A program made the position numbers and the translations under genes. Of a DNA stretch of 64,000 bases, positions 31,701-38,980 are shown one piece after another. The stretch's first letter is position 1. Every line of letters starts with the position of its first letter. This DNA comes from Branchiostoma floridae (Eukaryota > Chordata > Leptocardii > Amphioxiformes > Branchiostomatidae): assembly GCF_000003815.2 (NCBI RefSeq), contig NW_023365729.1, positions 151,221-215,220 on the forward strand. Direction: 5' to 3'. Below the pieces are notes generated by a model. The model ran no database searches and was not told the origin of the DNA. It saw only the letters and a list, made by a program, of their open reading frames with translations.

Positions 31701-34700
31701 TTATGGAAACCTAACTTACATGCATGTGTCATACTGTTTGTTTCTAACTGAACACATCTGTATGACCAGACTTGTACATTGCACTACTGTAAATTGCCTC
31801 CAACTTGTAGGGAATTGTTGTGGGAATTGTTTATAGTTGTAACACATTGCAAGATAGTGTACATATTCGTGGTATGATGAGTTTGTGGTAAGAGCTCACC
31901 ATGGACACCACAAAATGTAAAAACCACAAACATTCATCAATTCACTGTATCACATGGAATTGACTGACACATTGTCTGCATTTTTTCTACAGGGTGATGA
32001 GATCTTCTTGGACATGTTTGAGGACGAATTTAGTAAAATGAAGGAGAAGCCCTTAAATGTCGAGTACTTGACGATGGACCCGTCAGTGTTACTCCCTCCC
32101 ACTGGGACTCCGCTCACTGGTATCGAGTTCGACAAGCGGCTACCCTGCGGGGAGGTCGAGAGGGCCAGGAAGGTAAGAATCTTAGCATTTTCTATCTTGA
32201 AAATAAGAAAAATATTTTTGGTATGTCCTGTGGTGTATACATGTACCATTCTAGCAAAGCTCCCATGATCTGCCAATAGAAGAAGGTGAGTTTAAAGAGA
32301 TCAAGTAATGAAGCATATGTAAGTAATCCCCAACGCATGCACACTTGAGGTATCCGGGTAACAAAAAGAATTACCGTATAGAAATTATTCTTTCATACTG
32401 TAGATAGTTTTGTGGTAGGAAACATTTGCTGTTTTATGTTCGTAGGTGGAACGATACGTTTATTAATAAATACATTGTATGATAGAGCACAAGTTTGGGG
32501 CCTGATGTGTCGGTTGCAAAAGCTCACAGTGAAAACCACAAACATAAGACTACTGCAAAAATTAACTATTTGCAGTACATGTAATGACCAGTACTACTGA
32601 TTTCCAACAGGCTATGCGTACGTTCTTCCTCCTACGGGACCTGTCCTTGTCACTTCAAATGAAGGTAGAGGACCAACTACCTCTCACCAAAGACAGCGAG
32701 CTCATCAAGGAAAATGAGAAACTAGACCTCAGTAAGTGTCCTAACTCTCTGTCTGTCTCTCTGTTTGTTGGGTGTATATGTAACACACCAGGTTGATATC
32801 ATATTGTAGATACAAGATGTGTAAGACCAGATGGTAACTTTAAAGGTTTGATTCACTCAAACCAAAAGGACCCCTACTCTTTTTGATAAGTGTGGTGGGT
32901 TCTTTAACAGTCATGTGACTCTTATTTTATATCCTGTCTTAGAGGAAATCTCTTTCTGAATCATGTCAAGCAGTCAAAAATCATACAGGTAATGTTGATT
33001 TTAATGTCTAGTTTTAGGTGGAACACTAACAGGTTTTTGACATTGTTTTTCAGACAACAGTGATCTGATTGCTTGTACAGTGGTGACAGAAGACAAGTAA
33101 GTTTGATTTTGTTATAAAAAATCATTTTGAGTGTACCACATAGAATAAAGTAGCATGTCAGAATGTTCATAACTAAGAAAATTAGATAGAAATACTTCAC
33201 AAAGTGACTTATTCAGCTTAAAAATTTTTTAAAAAGAGTTGTCAATGGAATATCAAATTGGAGAATAATAATACAATTTCTGTTGCTACAGAGATTCAAA
33301 AATTTTGATGAACCTAAACTCCAACTTCAAATTCTTAAAGGGGCATTCCACTCCACACGGGGGTGTTATTTTCCGATAGATATTAATTTTAGGAAGTGAT
33401 AACTGCATACTACTTCACATTATACGATAAAGTACCCAGTTTCTTCACATGCCTCAAAAGCATTCAGTCTTCTACTAAACTCCCCAAGTACCCTCTAATT
33501 GAATTAATCCTATGGCTGAATACAATGCAAAACTTTTAGGTAAGGTTACAAAACTAATTTCAGGTTCGCTAAGAAATCTTGTCTTGTTCTTGTATTCTTT
33601 GCTATCTTATGAGCAATTTGCCTTCTCGGTGTGCTTAGCGTACCTCATTTATTCCGAAAATATGTACGATTAACACAGTGTCTATGCGTATAGGGAATGC
33701 ATGGGTAGGGTCTGCATGGGTTTAGTGAGTGTCCTTATTGTACACATCACATAATTCATCCCAAGGTGAATTCCACAAAATTCTGCTGATTATGTATTCA
33801 TTGCCACATTATCTATTGGAAAACAAGACTCCCTTCAAGAGTGGAATGCCCCTTTAAACAAGTGTGATAGAACTTTTACTATCCTTCAAACACTTGGATC
33901 TCAAGAATATGGTGTGTACTATAATACTTGGATATCTTTACAGACAAAACCACAGCTTCTGTGTATACCTTTGTGTTGGAAGAAACTTTAGCATTGTACT
34001 ATAAGTCTGTAAGCTGTTTGTGTCCTGTATTGTTTCCTGTAGACAGAGAGTTCGACGTTNNNNNNNNNNNNNNNNNNNNNNNNNNNNNNNNNNNNNNNNN
34101 NNNNNNNNNNNNNNNNNNNNNNNNNNNNNNNNNNNNNNNNNNNNNNNNNNNNNNNNNNNTCTCCGAACCTAAAAGTCGGAGTTAGGGAGCGAATCGACAC
34201 AAACTGATGGTATGTTATCTAATCAGTTACATTTTGCCACAATAAAAAGTTAATGCATCTGGTGTATTATTTGCAGCCAGTAGGTACCCAATGTTAGGGT
34301 AATGAGGCTGAATTAAAAAAAAAGTGTCAAGATCTTCTCTATTTTTTTTCAAAGTTAGCAAGTACAGGTATTAGAGAATATGACAAAGGAAGTATGCATC
34401 CAGTCTGATTTGTTTTCGTTCCCTACCTTAGGATGTTGAAGTGACGGCTGATAAAGAAGACAGCCGCGCTCTCCACGTACAGATCCACAAACCGACTTCT
34501 TCCGTCAGCGTCCAAGCCAGCCCGTCCTCCTACAAACCGATGCCCCTCCTGTCCGCCAAGTTCATATTTGACGACCACATCCGCTGCATGGCGGCCAAAC
34601 AGAGGATGACCAAAGGCCGGAGCCGAGCGCGGCAGGCCAAGATGAGACTGATCTCCAAACTGCTGGACATGCCTGCAGCGGTGTCGCCCCCCTCCCCCAC

Positions 34701-35856
34701 TCCTCCTGTACACAGGTATGTACAACTACAACTACCCTGCACCCAGTAGATCGGGCAGCTGGCCAGTTTTTCAGGCTAAAGAAAGCAGCCAGGAAGCCCA
34801 AACTTCTGTCACTTCTTCCCAAGCACAAAGTGTATCTAGCACCCAATAGTTTTGGTCACAGCCTGTCCAAAAGATGAGTTACAAAATTCAGAGTGCTAAA
34901 GAAAGCCACCTTGATAGCCGGGCCTAATGTACTTTCTTCCATAGATCCCAAGATATTCACATACAAAGATTGTAACTAGACACCCACAGATTATTTAGTT
35001 ACTGTTCCACTTACAAACATCACTAACACTGTTACAGATGCTACCAAAAGCATTCTAAACCAGTAACTAATTTGGGCAAAGGTAAAAATCAGTAGCTAGG
35101 CATTTTCAGTTCTGGATGATAGCAGGTTTCTTTTGTGAAGAAAGTGTCTATAGCTCATCTGTGATACCTGTGGTTTATTGTTCCTTTCAGGTGTTAACCA
35201 ACTGTTTCTTCCATGTCTTACTCCACAGAACCCTCCAGATGGGAGCCATGCGCATGTACACTGCCCACCCCAGCCACCAGGACCCCCCTCCCACCATGCG
35301 CAAGTTTGGGCCCGTCCCCGGTTTTGCACAGCGGCGTGCATCCTCACACACATCTCCGTCAGGTCGAAGGTCGGCCAGCCCCAAGGGCAGGTCGAGTCCG
35401 AAGGCGCAGAATAGATCTTTACAGCACGAGACGTCCGTAGAAGAGGCACGGGAGGCGATACTTGCGGAGACCGCTGAAGCCATCCCGTTACAGGATCTGT
35501 CTAAACAGGGTCGGAGTTTCCCTCAGGAGTCTGATGAGAAGGAACTGTCTTCTACCAACCTCTCCCCGAGCCTCAGGCCCGCTAAAGCACCGCCGGCCTC
35601 GCTGCTTCCCCGCCATGACGACGGCGACCGGCCGAGCTATCACGAGTCCGTGAAGCTGACACGCCCGGCCGACCCAGACAGGATCAGGAGCATCAGCGAC
35701 ACGTCGTCACGCGAGGGTCGGAAGGAAACGAGAAACCCTGATGCCAACAGGAGGAGGAGTTCTAGCGATGGCTCAGGGAGTAGGATCAAACCAACCTGGC
35801 ACCATGGAGCACACTGGTACACAGGGGACAATGATGACAGTAATAATGGGGATTAA
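7765..35856 (+). CDS. CLEC16A: CLEC16A (gop-1/ema) orthologue, autophagy/endosome regulator with FPL domain
   Basis: Endosome-associated regulator of autophagy and mitophagy; the lectin name is a misnomer. Coding exons: 7765-7841, 8303-8431, 19545-19678, 20549-20697, 21197-21302, 21825-21948, 22604-22796, 23191-23244, 23646-23759, 24394-24610, 25736-25906 (probable), 29600-29711, 30129-30229, 30572-30694, 31492-31646, 31993-32172, 32611-32731, 33054-33096, 34432-34715, 35229-35856. Borders are GT-AG and phases agree. The FPL region (exons 2-5) holds [13 protein letters not shown] and [44 protein letters not shown] and NSDLIACTV are also conserved. About 38 residues between exons 33054-33096 and 34432-34715 are missing; that exon (phase 2 in, 0 out) probably lies in the assembly gap. 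Expected length is about 1,100 residues, against about 1,050 in human. The C-terminal tail is serine/arginine-rich and poorly conserved. Confidence 0.95.
8432..12289. other. CLEC16A intron 2, part before the LINE
   Basis: No convincing gene. Two small inverted structures are visible. At about 10310-10400, GTAAAAGTGAC faces GTCACTTTTAC. At about 10686-10790, GAGCACGCACT faces AGTGCGTGCTC, with a third related copy GCGTGCTCCGAGTCATG. Short open frames here show no recognisable protein. Confidence 0.5.
12290..12298. repeat. 5' target-site duplication of LINE
   Basis: ATCTCCCAT here is repeated exactly at 17342-17350, directly after the poly(A) tail, and so delimits the retrotransposon insertion. 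Confidence 0.8.
12496..13350 (+). CDS. LINE ORF1 protein (coiled coil, RRM, C-terminal domain)
   Basis: 284-residue RNA-binding nucleocapsid-like protein of the LINE. I chose the ATG at 12496 (GCCATGTC context) over the in-frame upstream TTG. Residues of about 30-125 form a Q/K/E-rich heptad region, probably a trimerising coiled coil. [15 protein letters not shown] matches the start of the L1 ORF1p RRM (family pattern LEN-x-RRNN-x-x-x-x-G). AHRNG and the C-terminal [17 protein letters not shown] also fit the L1 ORF1p C-terminal domain, which binds LINE RNA and acts as a nucleic-acid chaperone. No stop or frameshift is present. ORF2 begins 12 bp downstream. Confidence 0.9.
   Translation: MSRKKAITQDDSELVSMSTLKDLLDNQKEVFNNMIELQQKNFRSFMESTMECHNKRIDNLIREVQEIKVSLQYSQKDIEDIQTNSKQQEQRIKEIEAKILQLKTDITSNHNKTDYLENQTRRNNILIDGITDVKEESWEECEQKVRSLLKDKLQIDPKKIEIERAHRNGRFQPDARPRSIVAKMLRFKDKETILQRARYLKGSHIFINEDFSEAVRQKRKELIPEMKAARERGNVAYLRYDRLIVHPPRPTTRSTTQRHSNNEGTDTGRRRQDLRSTRATFGAV
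13363..17025 (+). CDS. LINE ORF2 protein: AP-like endonuclease and reverse transcriptase
   Basis: 1,220 residues without interruption. The N-terminal exonuclease-endonuclease-phosphatase domain (about 14-245) shows [31 protein letters not shown] and the final DHSAVTVHF. The reverse transcriptase (about 480-760) shows [37 protein letters not shown] with Asp613, [13 protein letters not shown] and the catalytic YADD at 713-716. A C-terminal zinc knuckle CPYC...H...C lies at 1127-1143 (zf-RVT type). These enable target-primed reverse transcription. The L1/Tx1-like assignment rests on endonuclease type, ORF1 type and knuckle. All visible catalytic motifs are intact. There is no evidence for a site-specific target. 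Confidence 0.95.
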   Translation: MDSDTTTQCYLTSELTCLSLNVRGLNDQVKRRTVFRWLHQQRVDVVFLQETFSNAKIERVWRAEWGGTILYSHGTNHSKGVAILVNPRKSCEIINCKNDTNGRLLIVNAVIAGEQVCFVNLYAPNEITEQYMFFQDIRTKLRENSTCHTIMAGDFNCSLTDMDKRGGRPVKEKIRTIQAINLLTKGQDLIDIWREKNPKERRYTWRDANQGIMCRLDYIFVSDSLKARCGSANIIHAPSPDHSAVTVHFEPQNACKRGPGFWRFNNTLLNDKTYTDTMKLKIDDARAKYSEIEDKRLLWDLIKMEIRSFTMYYSKMKAKERKKDELSAEKQTNSYIQQYESNPSQENWCKYNRAKEKLDEIRHLKVKGSIIRSRCRWHEEGEKSTKYFLNLEKRNYEQKCINELLTENNSVITDPGKILEQGKQFFESLYTSKETNPHDPKFEEFFTNNEINKLTGEQRDNCEGNITVKEALTALKQMAKKKNRSPGTDGLSFEFLLYFWDKIKNEIVDSFNTALEEGELAISQKRGIIRLLPKQGDCRKLENWRPIALLNTDYKILTKCLALRLEPVLPSIIHENQTGYVKGRYIGTNIRRMWDIIQETERTQTPGIALFVDFRKAFDTLEWNYLEKALMTFEFGPIFRRWVSVLYKNSCSCVINNGFTSDWFTLKRGVRQGDPLSGLLFILGLELLACKLRSDTSIVGITINNQITNNLMYADDTTIFANSVTSARRALATIETFGQFSGLQASKKKTEAMWIGGYKERKDKPLDVHWPDKPIKCLGVHFSYDKAKCEELDFNEKLTKMDNILKVWSGRNLTLIGRILIYKCLAVSKLIYNCSVLTTPPNFERKVNAIGLNFVWNHKPHKVKFSTLIAEKDKGGLKMMDFASMVKALRASWVGRICTTQALESHFLQYGGAFLFKCNFSIKTLKLGNMPTFYIKILEAWEELNSHRPQTSMEIKQEFLWNNQYILQERKSVFWKEMYICGIRTIQNIIDDGGNILTPKAITREFGFEFNASDILRYYGLCSSIPPGWKKVLTDPINSKPDVRSTLSYKCKQLYQLFVNKIVQPPSKQDEITRCLQDEEDIKKVYMLPYICSQETKMQYFQYRIIHSFLTTNAYLKKIRIKDSDQCPYCEEKQTIVHLFAECHTVKTFWKDFTDWWKKENQHPVGLTNIEIIYGHLSHIENNKTLNRCILQAKYYLFCTAISKAYPTFHAVKHRLLEYA
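17026..17310 (+). repeat. LINE 3' UTR with internal 123-bp duplication
   Basis: A segment beginning AGGAATTTGAGAGCCAATTG at 17062 recurs in diverged form at 17185 (AGGATTTCGAGAACCAATTG), a 123-bp period. The UTR ends with AATAAA and the A tail. Confidence 0.75.
17342..17350. repeat. 3' target-site duplication of LINE
   Basis: ATCTCCCAT immediately follows the poly(A) tail and equals 12290-12298. Confidence 0.8.
17472..17611 (+). other. Orphan terminal-exon-like open frame, unrecognised
   Basis: A pyrimidine-rich tract and acceptor (TTTCTGCTATAG) precede 45 codons with clearly coding-like base use ([12 protein letters not shown], then His/Ser/Arg-rich) ending in TGA. GC content is higher than in the surrounding intron. 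It would need a donor exon in phase 1, but CLEC16A exon 2 ends in phase 2, so it is not a simple alternative CLEC16A end. It may be a remnant or nested-gene exon. The product is not recognised. Confidence 0.3.
17612..19544. other. CLEC16A intron 2, part after the LINE
   Basis: No gene recognised. Sequence at about 18898-18970 (ACCTGACTTCAGCAGTGGAAGGAGAGGGATGGGCT-like) recurs diverged at about 29915-30000 in intron 12, so it is an interspersed repeat. Confidence 0.5.
20055..20213. mobile_element. MITE with TAATCTCCAAGCAGAT termini
   Basis: 159-bp element starting TAATCTCCAAGCAGATATTG and ending with its inverse CCCAATATCTGCTTTGAGATTA (one mismatch in the TIR). The same termini occur at 57343-57519. 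It lies in CLEC16A intron 3. Confidence 0.75.
20212..20420. mobile_element. MITE with TACTGTAAATG termini
   Basis: About 209 bp, beginning TACTGTAAATG and ending GCATTTACAGTA. The interior has GCGGTGGTTTTAAGTTCG. It abuts the preceding MITE and shares its TA. TA flanks and TIRs suggest a Tc1/mariner-type non-autonomous element. Related copies lie at 51791-51949 and, diverged, at 1560, 31785 and 32396. Confidence 0.75.
22353..22613 (+). repeat. Tandem duplication covering the 3' splice site of CLEC16A exon 7
   Basis: Copy 1 (22353-22480) and copy 2 (22481-22613) share TTTGGCAACAAAA, GACTTGCCT and AAAGTAGCCAGGGGGCA. Each ends in a pyrimidine tract plus acceptor: TTGTTTCAG before 22471 and TTGTTCCAG before 22604. 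Only the second leads into the conserved exon. Confidence 0.8.
24690..24916. mobile_element. MITE with TATCTCACTGCACTTGGGGC-like termini
   Basis: The left end (TCTCAATGCACTTGGGGCAC) is inverse to the right end (GTGCCCCAAGTTCAGTGAGA). A second copy in opposite orientation lies at 55424-55630, with the shared inner word TTGTGTATTTTGTTGTCTTCTAAG. It lies in CLEC16A intron 10. Confidence 0.75.
25736..25906 (+). other. CLEC16A: Probable extra CLEC16A coding exon (symmetric phase 1-1)
   Basis: This 171-bp open stretch lies between acceptor TTTGTCAG and donor CTACAG/GTGAGA. Joined to the exon ending at 24610 (phase 1), it reads in frame and leaves phase 1, exactly as the exon at 29600 needs. It encodes 57 polar residues ([18 protein letters not shown] and onward) in the linker where vertebrate CLEC16A is disordered. 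Skipping keeps the frame, so it could be a cassette exon. No conserved motif supports it; evidence is splice sites, phase and base composition. Confidence 0.5.
25920..26215. repeat. Diverged tandem repeat, about 120-140 bp unit
   Basis: ACTGTGGTGGCAAGGATGCT recurs at about 25928, 26048 and 26188. The intervening GAGCCTTTTGTTCC and TTTTCATTC...CCATGTGTC blocks are also repeated. It begins just after the probable CLEC16A exon. Confidence 0.7.
26430..27010. repeat. Diverged satellite-like array, about 152-bp period, four units
   Basis: The anchor TTGAACTTGA occurs near 26531, 26683, 26835 and 26982 (spacing 152, 152, 147). Each unit carries a 'TATCTC..GAACG', a 'GATTTTTGGTACGTGG' and a 'TTTGATTTTGGGCCTCCT' block in the same order, with many substitutions. 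It lies in a CLEC16A intron. Confidence 0.75.
28647..29140. mobile_element. TA-flanked MITE with CAGTCAAACCTGCCC termini
   Basis: 494-bp element starting CAGTCAAACCTGCCC and ending with the inverse GGGCAGGTTTGACTG. TA lies on both sides (28645-28646, 29141-29142). The ends contain iterated GCGACCACCTG words. CAGT ends with a TA target indicate a Tc1/mariner-type non-autonomous element. A shorter relative lies at 54055-54232, and fragments are seen near 23337, 50783 and 54680. Confidence 0.85.
29435..29463 (+). ncRNA. Hammerhead-like motif (CTGACGA - hairpin - GAAA)
   Basis: CTGACGA at 29435-29441 fits the hammerhead core CUGANGA. It is followed by the hairpin ATGAC/GTCAT and then GAAAC. Flanking AGCC and GGCT can pair. 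A similar layout occurs at 60354-60383. No proper helix III plus cleavage site was identified, so this may be a degenerate remnant of a retroelement ribozyme. Confidence 0.25.
31159..31646 (+). repeat. 156-bp tandem triplication of the CLEC16A exon 15 acceptor and exon start
   Basis: Copies start at 31159, 31315 and 31471. Each holds GTGACCATGTTTGTGCCCCAG, followed by the first about 60 bp of the exon (CTGCTGTGCGAGTGGCGACC and onward). Exon-like starts are at 31180, 31336 and 31492. Only the third continues into the full conserved exon; the first two run into TAA shortly after AAACAGCT. Confidence 0.95.
31785..31948. repeat. Diverged TACTGTAAAT-family MITE
   Basis: Starts TACTGTAAATTG and ends CACTGTA. 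Inside are 'TTCGTGGTATG', 'ACCACAAAATGTAAAAACCACAAAC' words typical of the family at 20212 and 51791. Strongly diverged. Confidence 0.4.
32396..32577. repeat. Diverged TACTGTA-family MITE
   Basis: Starts TACTGTAGATAG and ends TTTGCAGTA, with 'CTCACAGTGAAAACCACAAACATAAG' inside. It is another worn relative of the elements at 20212 and 31785. It lies in CLEC16A intron 16. Confidence 0.4.
34060..34159. other. Assembly gap of 100 N
   Basis: Exactly 100 Ns, a conventional unknown-length gap. It falls where CLEC16A lacks one expected exon (phase 2 in, phase 0 out, about 115 bp). Confidence 0.99.
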
Positions 35857-38790
35857 AAGAACAATAGACTTCACAGTAAGCTAATGGGAACAGTCAAGAA
35901 CACCGGGATACTTACTCAAGGACACAGAAAGTACTGGTGGTACATCATATTAACCTTCACGTTGTAAGCAGAAAAGATACAGTAAAGCCATACACATTCA
36001 CATTTAAGAGCTTCCCACGACTTTGCTCTCAGTCTCAACCACTCCCTAAACAAGGGAAGATCTGGGTTATATATGTAAGTAGCCAGGAATCCATCGTATG
36101 TTGCTCCTCTGATTACATACAAGCAAAATATGACTTTTTCTGACTTTTAATTTTCACATTTATAGTTGGCTAACACAACGCCAACAACTATCTCCCAAAC
36201 ACACAATCTTGCTCACAACTATGGTCTATGAACTGTCCGGAGGCCATGCTCAGCTATGTGTCACAGGCTTAAACCTTCAGATTTTGGGAAAGAAAAGGGA
36301 TCTGTCGTTAAGGTGTTACCCCAAAAAAATAGCAGACACTGCCAACAAATAATAAGCCCAGATTATTTTTACGGCAGGCTATCTTTTCTGCAAAACGCTT
36401 ACTGGTAAATTTAAGAAATTCATATTACATACTAGGACAGATCTTCACGTTGAAGTTTGGAACTACCTAAGACATTCTGCGATGACACATCAATGTGCTT
36501 CCATGACTATATTGTTATTATTAAGACACCTTGTTAGTATCTTACCCTAATGTAACCAGGATGATAAGATAATTGAATCTGTGATGTTGTCAATCATACA
36601 CTGATATGATGTTAGTGTGTTTACATCAGTAATTGTAGTCCCTTTGAGTGAATGATATGATATGTACATGTGCAAGTTTCCGAATCGTGTATATAACAGT
36701 AGTGAATACTGGGGTACATTGTACACAATATCAGGATGTTATGTTGTCAGGCCATACATTCTGCAAGGGGGTTGTTTGCAAAGACTTTTTTAAACATCAT
36801 ATCATGAAACAATAATACTAGTACATAATTAACGATTCTATTGCCAACAAAAGTTATGTGTAAAGTTTAATGAATTTTATTCAGAATTGGGCTAAAGGTA
36901 CCATTTTGCAAGAATTTTAGATGTGTCATGCAATGGAAATATGACATTTAAAGCACATAGACATTTGTTGCAAATACAAAAGATTTAATGACATTGATAC
37001 TAATAAATCAGTTGATGTACATGATTTAAGATGGCATATATAAAGTGTGCATGTACATTTGTAACATTAGTTCAAATTACTGGCCATCAACTTGTTATTT
37101 ATTGATTCTTTACACTTGTACCCTTTCATACATACCCTGTACACTGTCAGTCATTGTTGATGTAGGGGAATTATTTTATTGCACACCCAAAGTTATAAGG
37201 TACATAATGTATTATTTAACATAACATCAGATGATAGAAGGTTTCTTTTTGCACTATGTAGACATTGAATCATAATAGTTATTACATAAAACATGTAAAT
37301 ATATAATACGACTTCCATACATACACACCCACACACTATCATAACAGTCAAAACACATAGTATTATGTAGCTTCCATGTTTACTTTATAACAATTGTGTT
37401 TTAGTTAAATGTGTATATTACATGAATGTACCAGTAGTTTATACTCATAGTTAAATACTAGGCAGCTCAAGTGCCTCATACCATACATGGTTTCCTTTCA
37501 CACACGGTTTCCTTTTTGAGAACTTTGGTATAAACCCTTGTACAGAAAACTGCATACACAGGTAGCTTTTAGCAAAAACTAGAATGATGATTCTGGCAAA
37601 ATTTAGATTAGCACAAAGTAGGAAGATCTTGAATATTGACAGCTGTACAAATTTGATAAGTGGTCCCAAGAGACCTTGGAATATTAGAATTTGTTCTACC
37701 AAATTAAACCGTCACAAAGTATTATCAAAGATTTAAAGTTTTCCACAATAGCATAGAGATGGGAACAGTTTCACAGTATGAACTAAGAAAAAGTTTATCA
37801 CGCATTTTTATACCATATCAAGGTTGATGTACACTATGAACAATCACGTCTTCTTTTGTTATGATTATCATGTACAGTATGCCAAGTAAAATTCATTTCA
37901 TAAACATTGTATTTAGGGATCACCACGGCCAATTAGACAGTCACATTAATATGCATGCCTGTGCAATTCAAATCGCTATGTAATTACTATTGATAGTTTA
38001 ATCATGGGTTTGTTATGACTGAAGAATACAAATGTATAATTCTATGATTGATGTCCATGTATTGCGCACATTTGAATGTTCACCTTTGTAACATTGAACA
38101 GTGATGCTTCATTCGTGTATTTCAGTTGTTACTGAGTCAGGGACATGTTTGTAGGATGATAAACCTTGTCAGAAATGAAATTCAACAAAGAGTATGATGT
38201 TCTTAAACACAAGTATACTTTGATCTGCAAATGATATATGTTACTTTGATAACGTTTGTACCCCATTCGTGTTGCTATGAAATATTTTCATTACATTACT
38301 ACCACAGTATAGTAAATGGATGTTTGTGTTCTACTGGTCGTTCAAAATTGCCTCTCTCCCCTATAGTATTTCACTGTAAACATTGGTTTTAAGTCAATCA
38401 TTTGCGCAGCAAGACTACCAAGGTGACTTCAGATTCTGCTGAAACACCATCAAATTGTGATTAAGACCAATGCTTCTTTAGAAATTCATTAAAACAATTT
38501 GCCAAGAAAGAGTAATCGGTGTCTGTTTTTGTATGGCTGTTTCCATAGCAAGAATAGGTCACAATAAGGTAAGACAGGTTGATGATTTTTATTGTGCAGG
38601 GCATATTTTGGTGTTTTCCAAGCAGTTCACTAAACATCTCCCTGAGTTTTGGGAATCCACTGACAGATGTAGAGTTGCAAGTTGAAGACGTTTATTAGTT
38701 TACAAAAATAAGTCAGCATAAATGATTAATGTAATACATTTTAAGTCATTTAACGTTTAAATAAGTAGTTTGTGTTGATCTGTCAATAAA
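35857..38790 (+). other. CLEC16A 3' UTR and spacer to BIRC5
   Basis: AT-rich, with no gene seen. Several AATAAA hexamers occur; the last, at 38785-38790, is only about 190 bp before the BIRC5 start codon. The 3' UTR length cannot be fixed from sequence. Confidence 0.4.
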
Positions 38791-38980
38791 GGTGAAATTT
38801 TACAATTGTTCGCTAGGGGGCGCTCGTACTCCATCCTTCCCTCCCCAGAGTACCCTGGGTACGAGAGCGCACAACTGTCTCCAAACCGAGGCTGCCTGCA
38901 ACCGCCATTTTTGAAAGACTCTCGTCTTCTCCAAAGTTGTCGTTGTTATACTAGCATTTTCCTTAAAAGAAAAATCCAGC
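38791..38980 (+). promoter_or_regulatory. Putative BIRC5 promoter / 5' UTR with CHR-like element
   Basis: A TTTGAA hexamer (38910-38915), preceded by CCGCC, lies 66 bp before the start codon. It resembles the CHR (with CDE-like GC block) that controls vertebrate survivin in G2/M. Function is inferred from position and motif only. The region is richer in GC than the upstream spacer. Confidence 0.4.

Noticed and set aside
33940-34059. Possible CLEC16A exon just before the N gap (acceptors at 33941 and 34042)
   Set aside because: In the required phase the first reaches a stop and matches nothing in CLEC16A; too little of the second is visible to judge.
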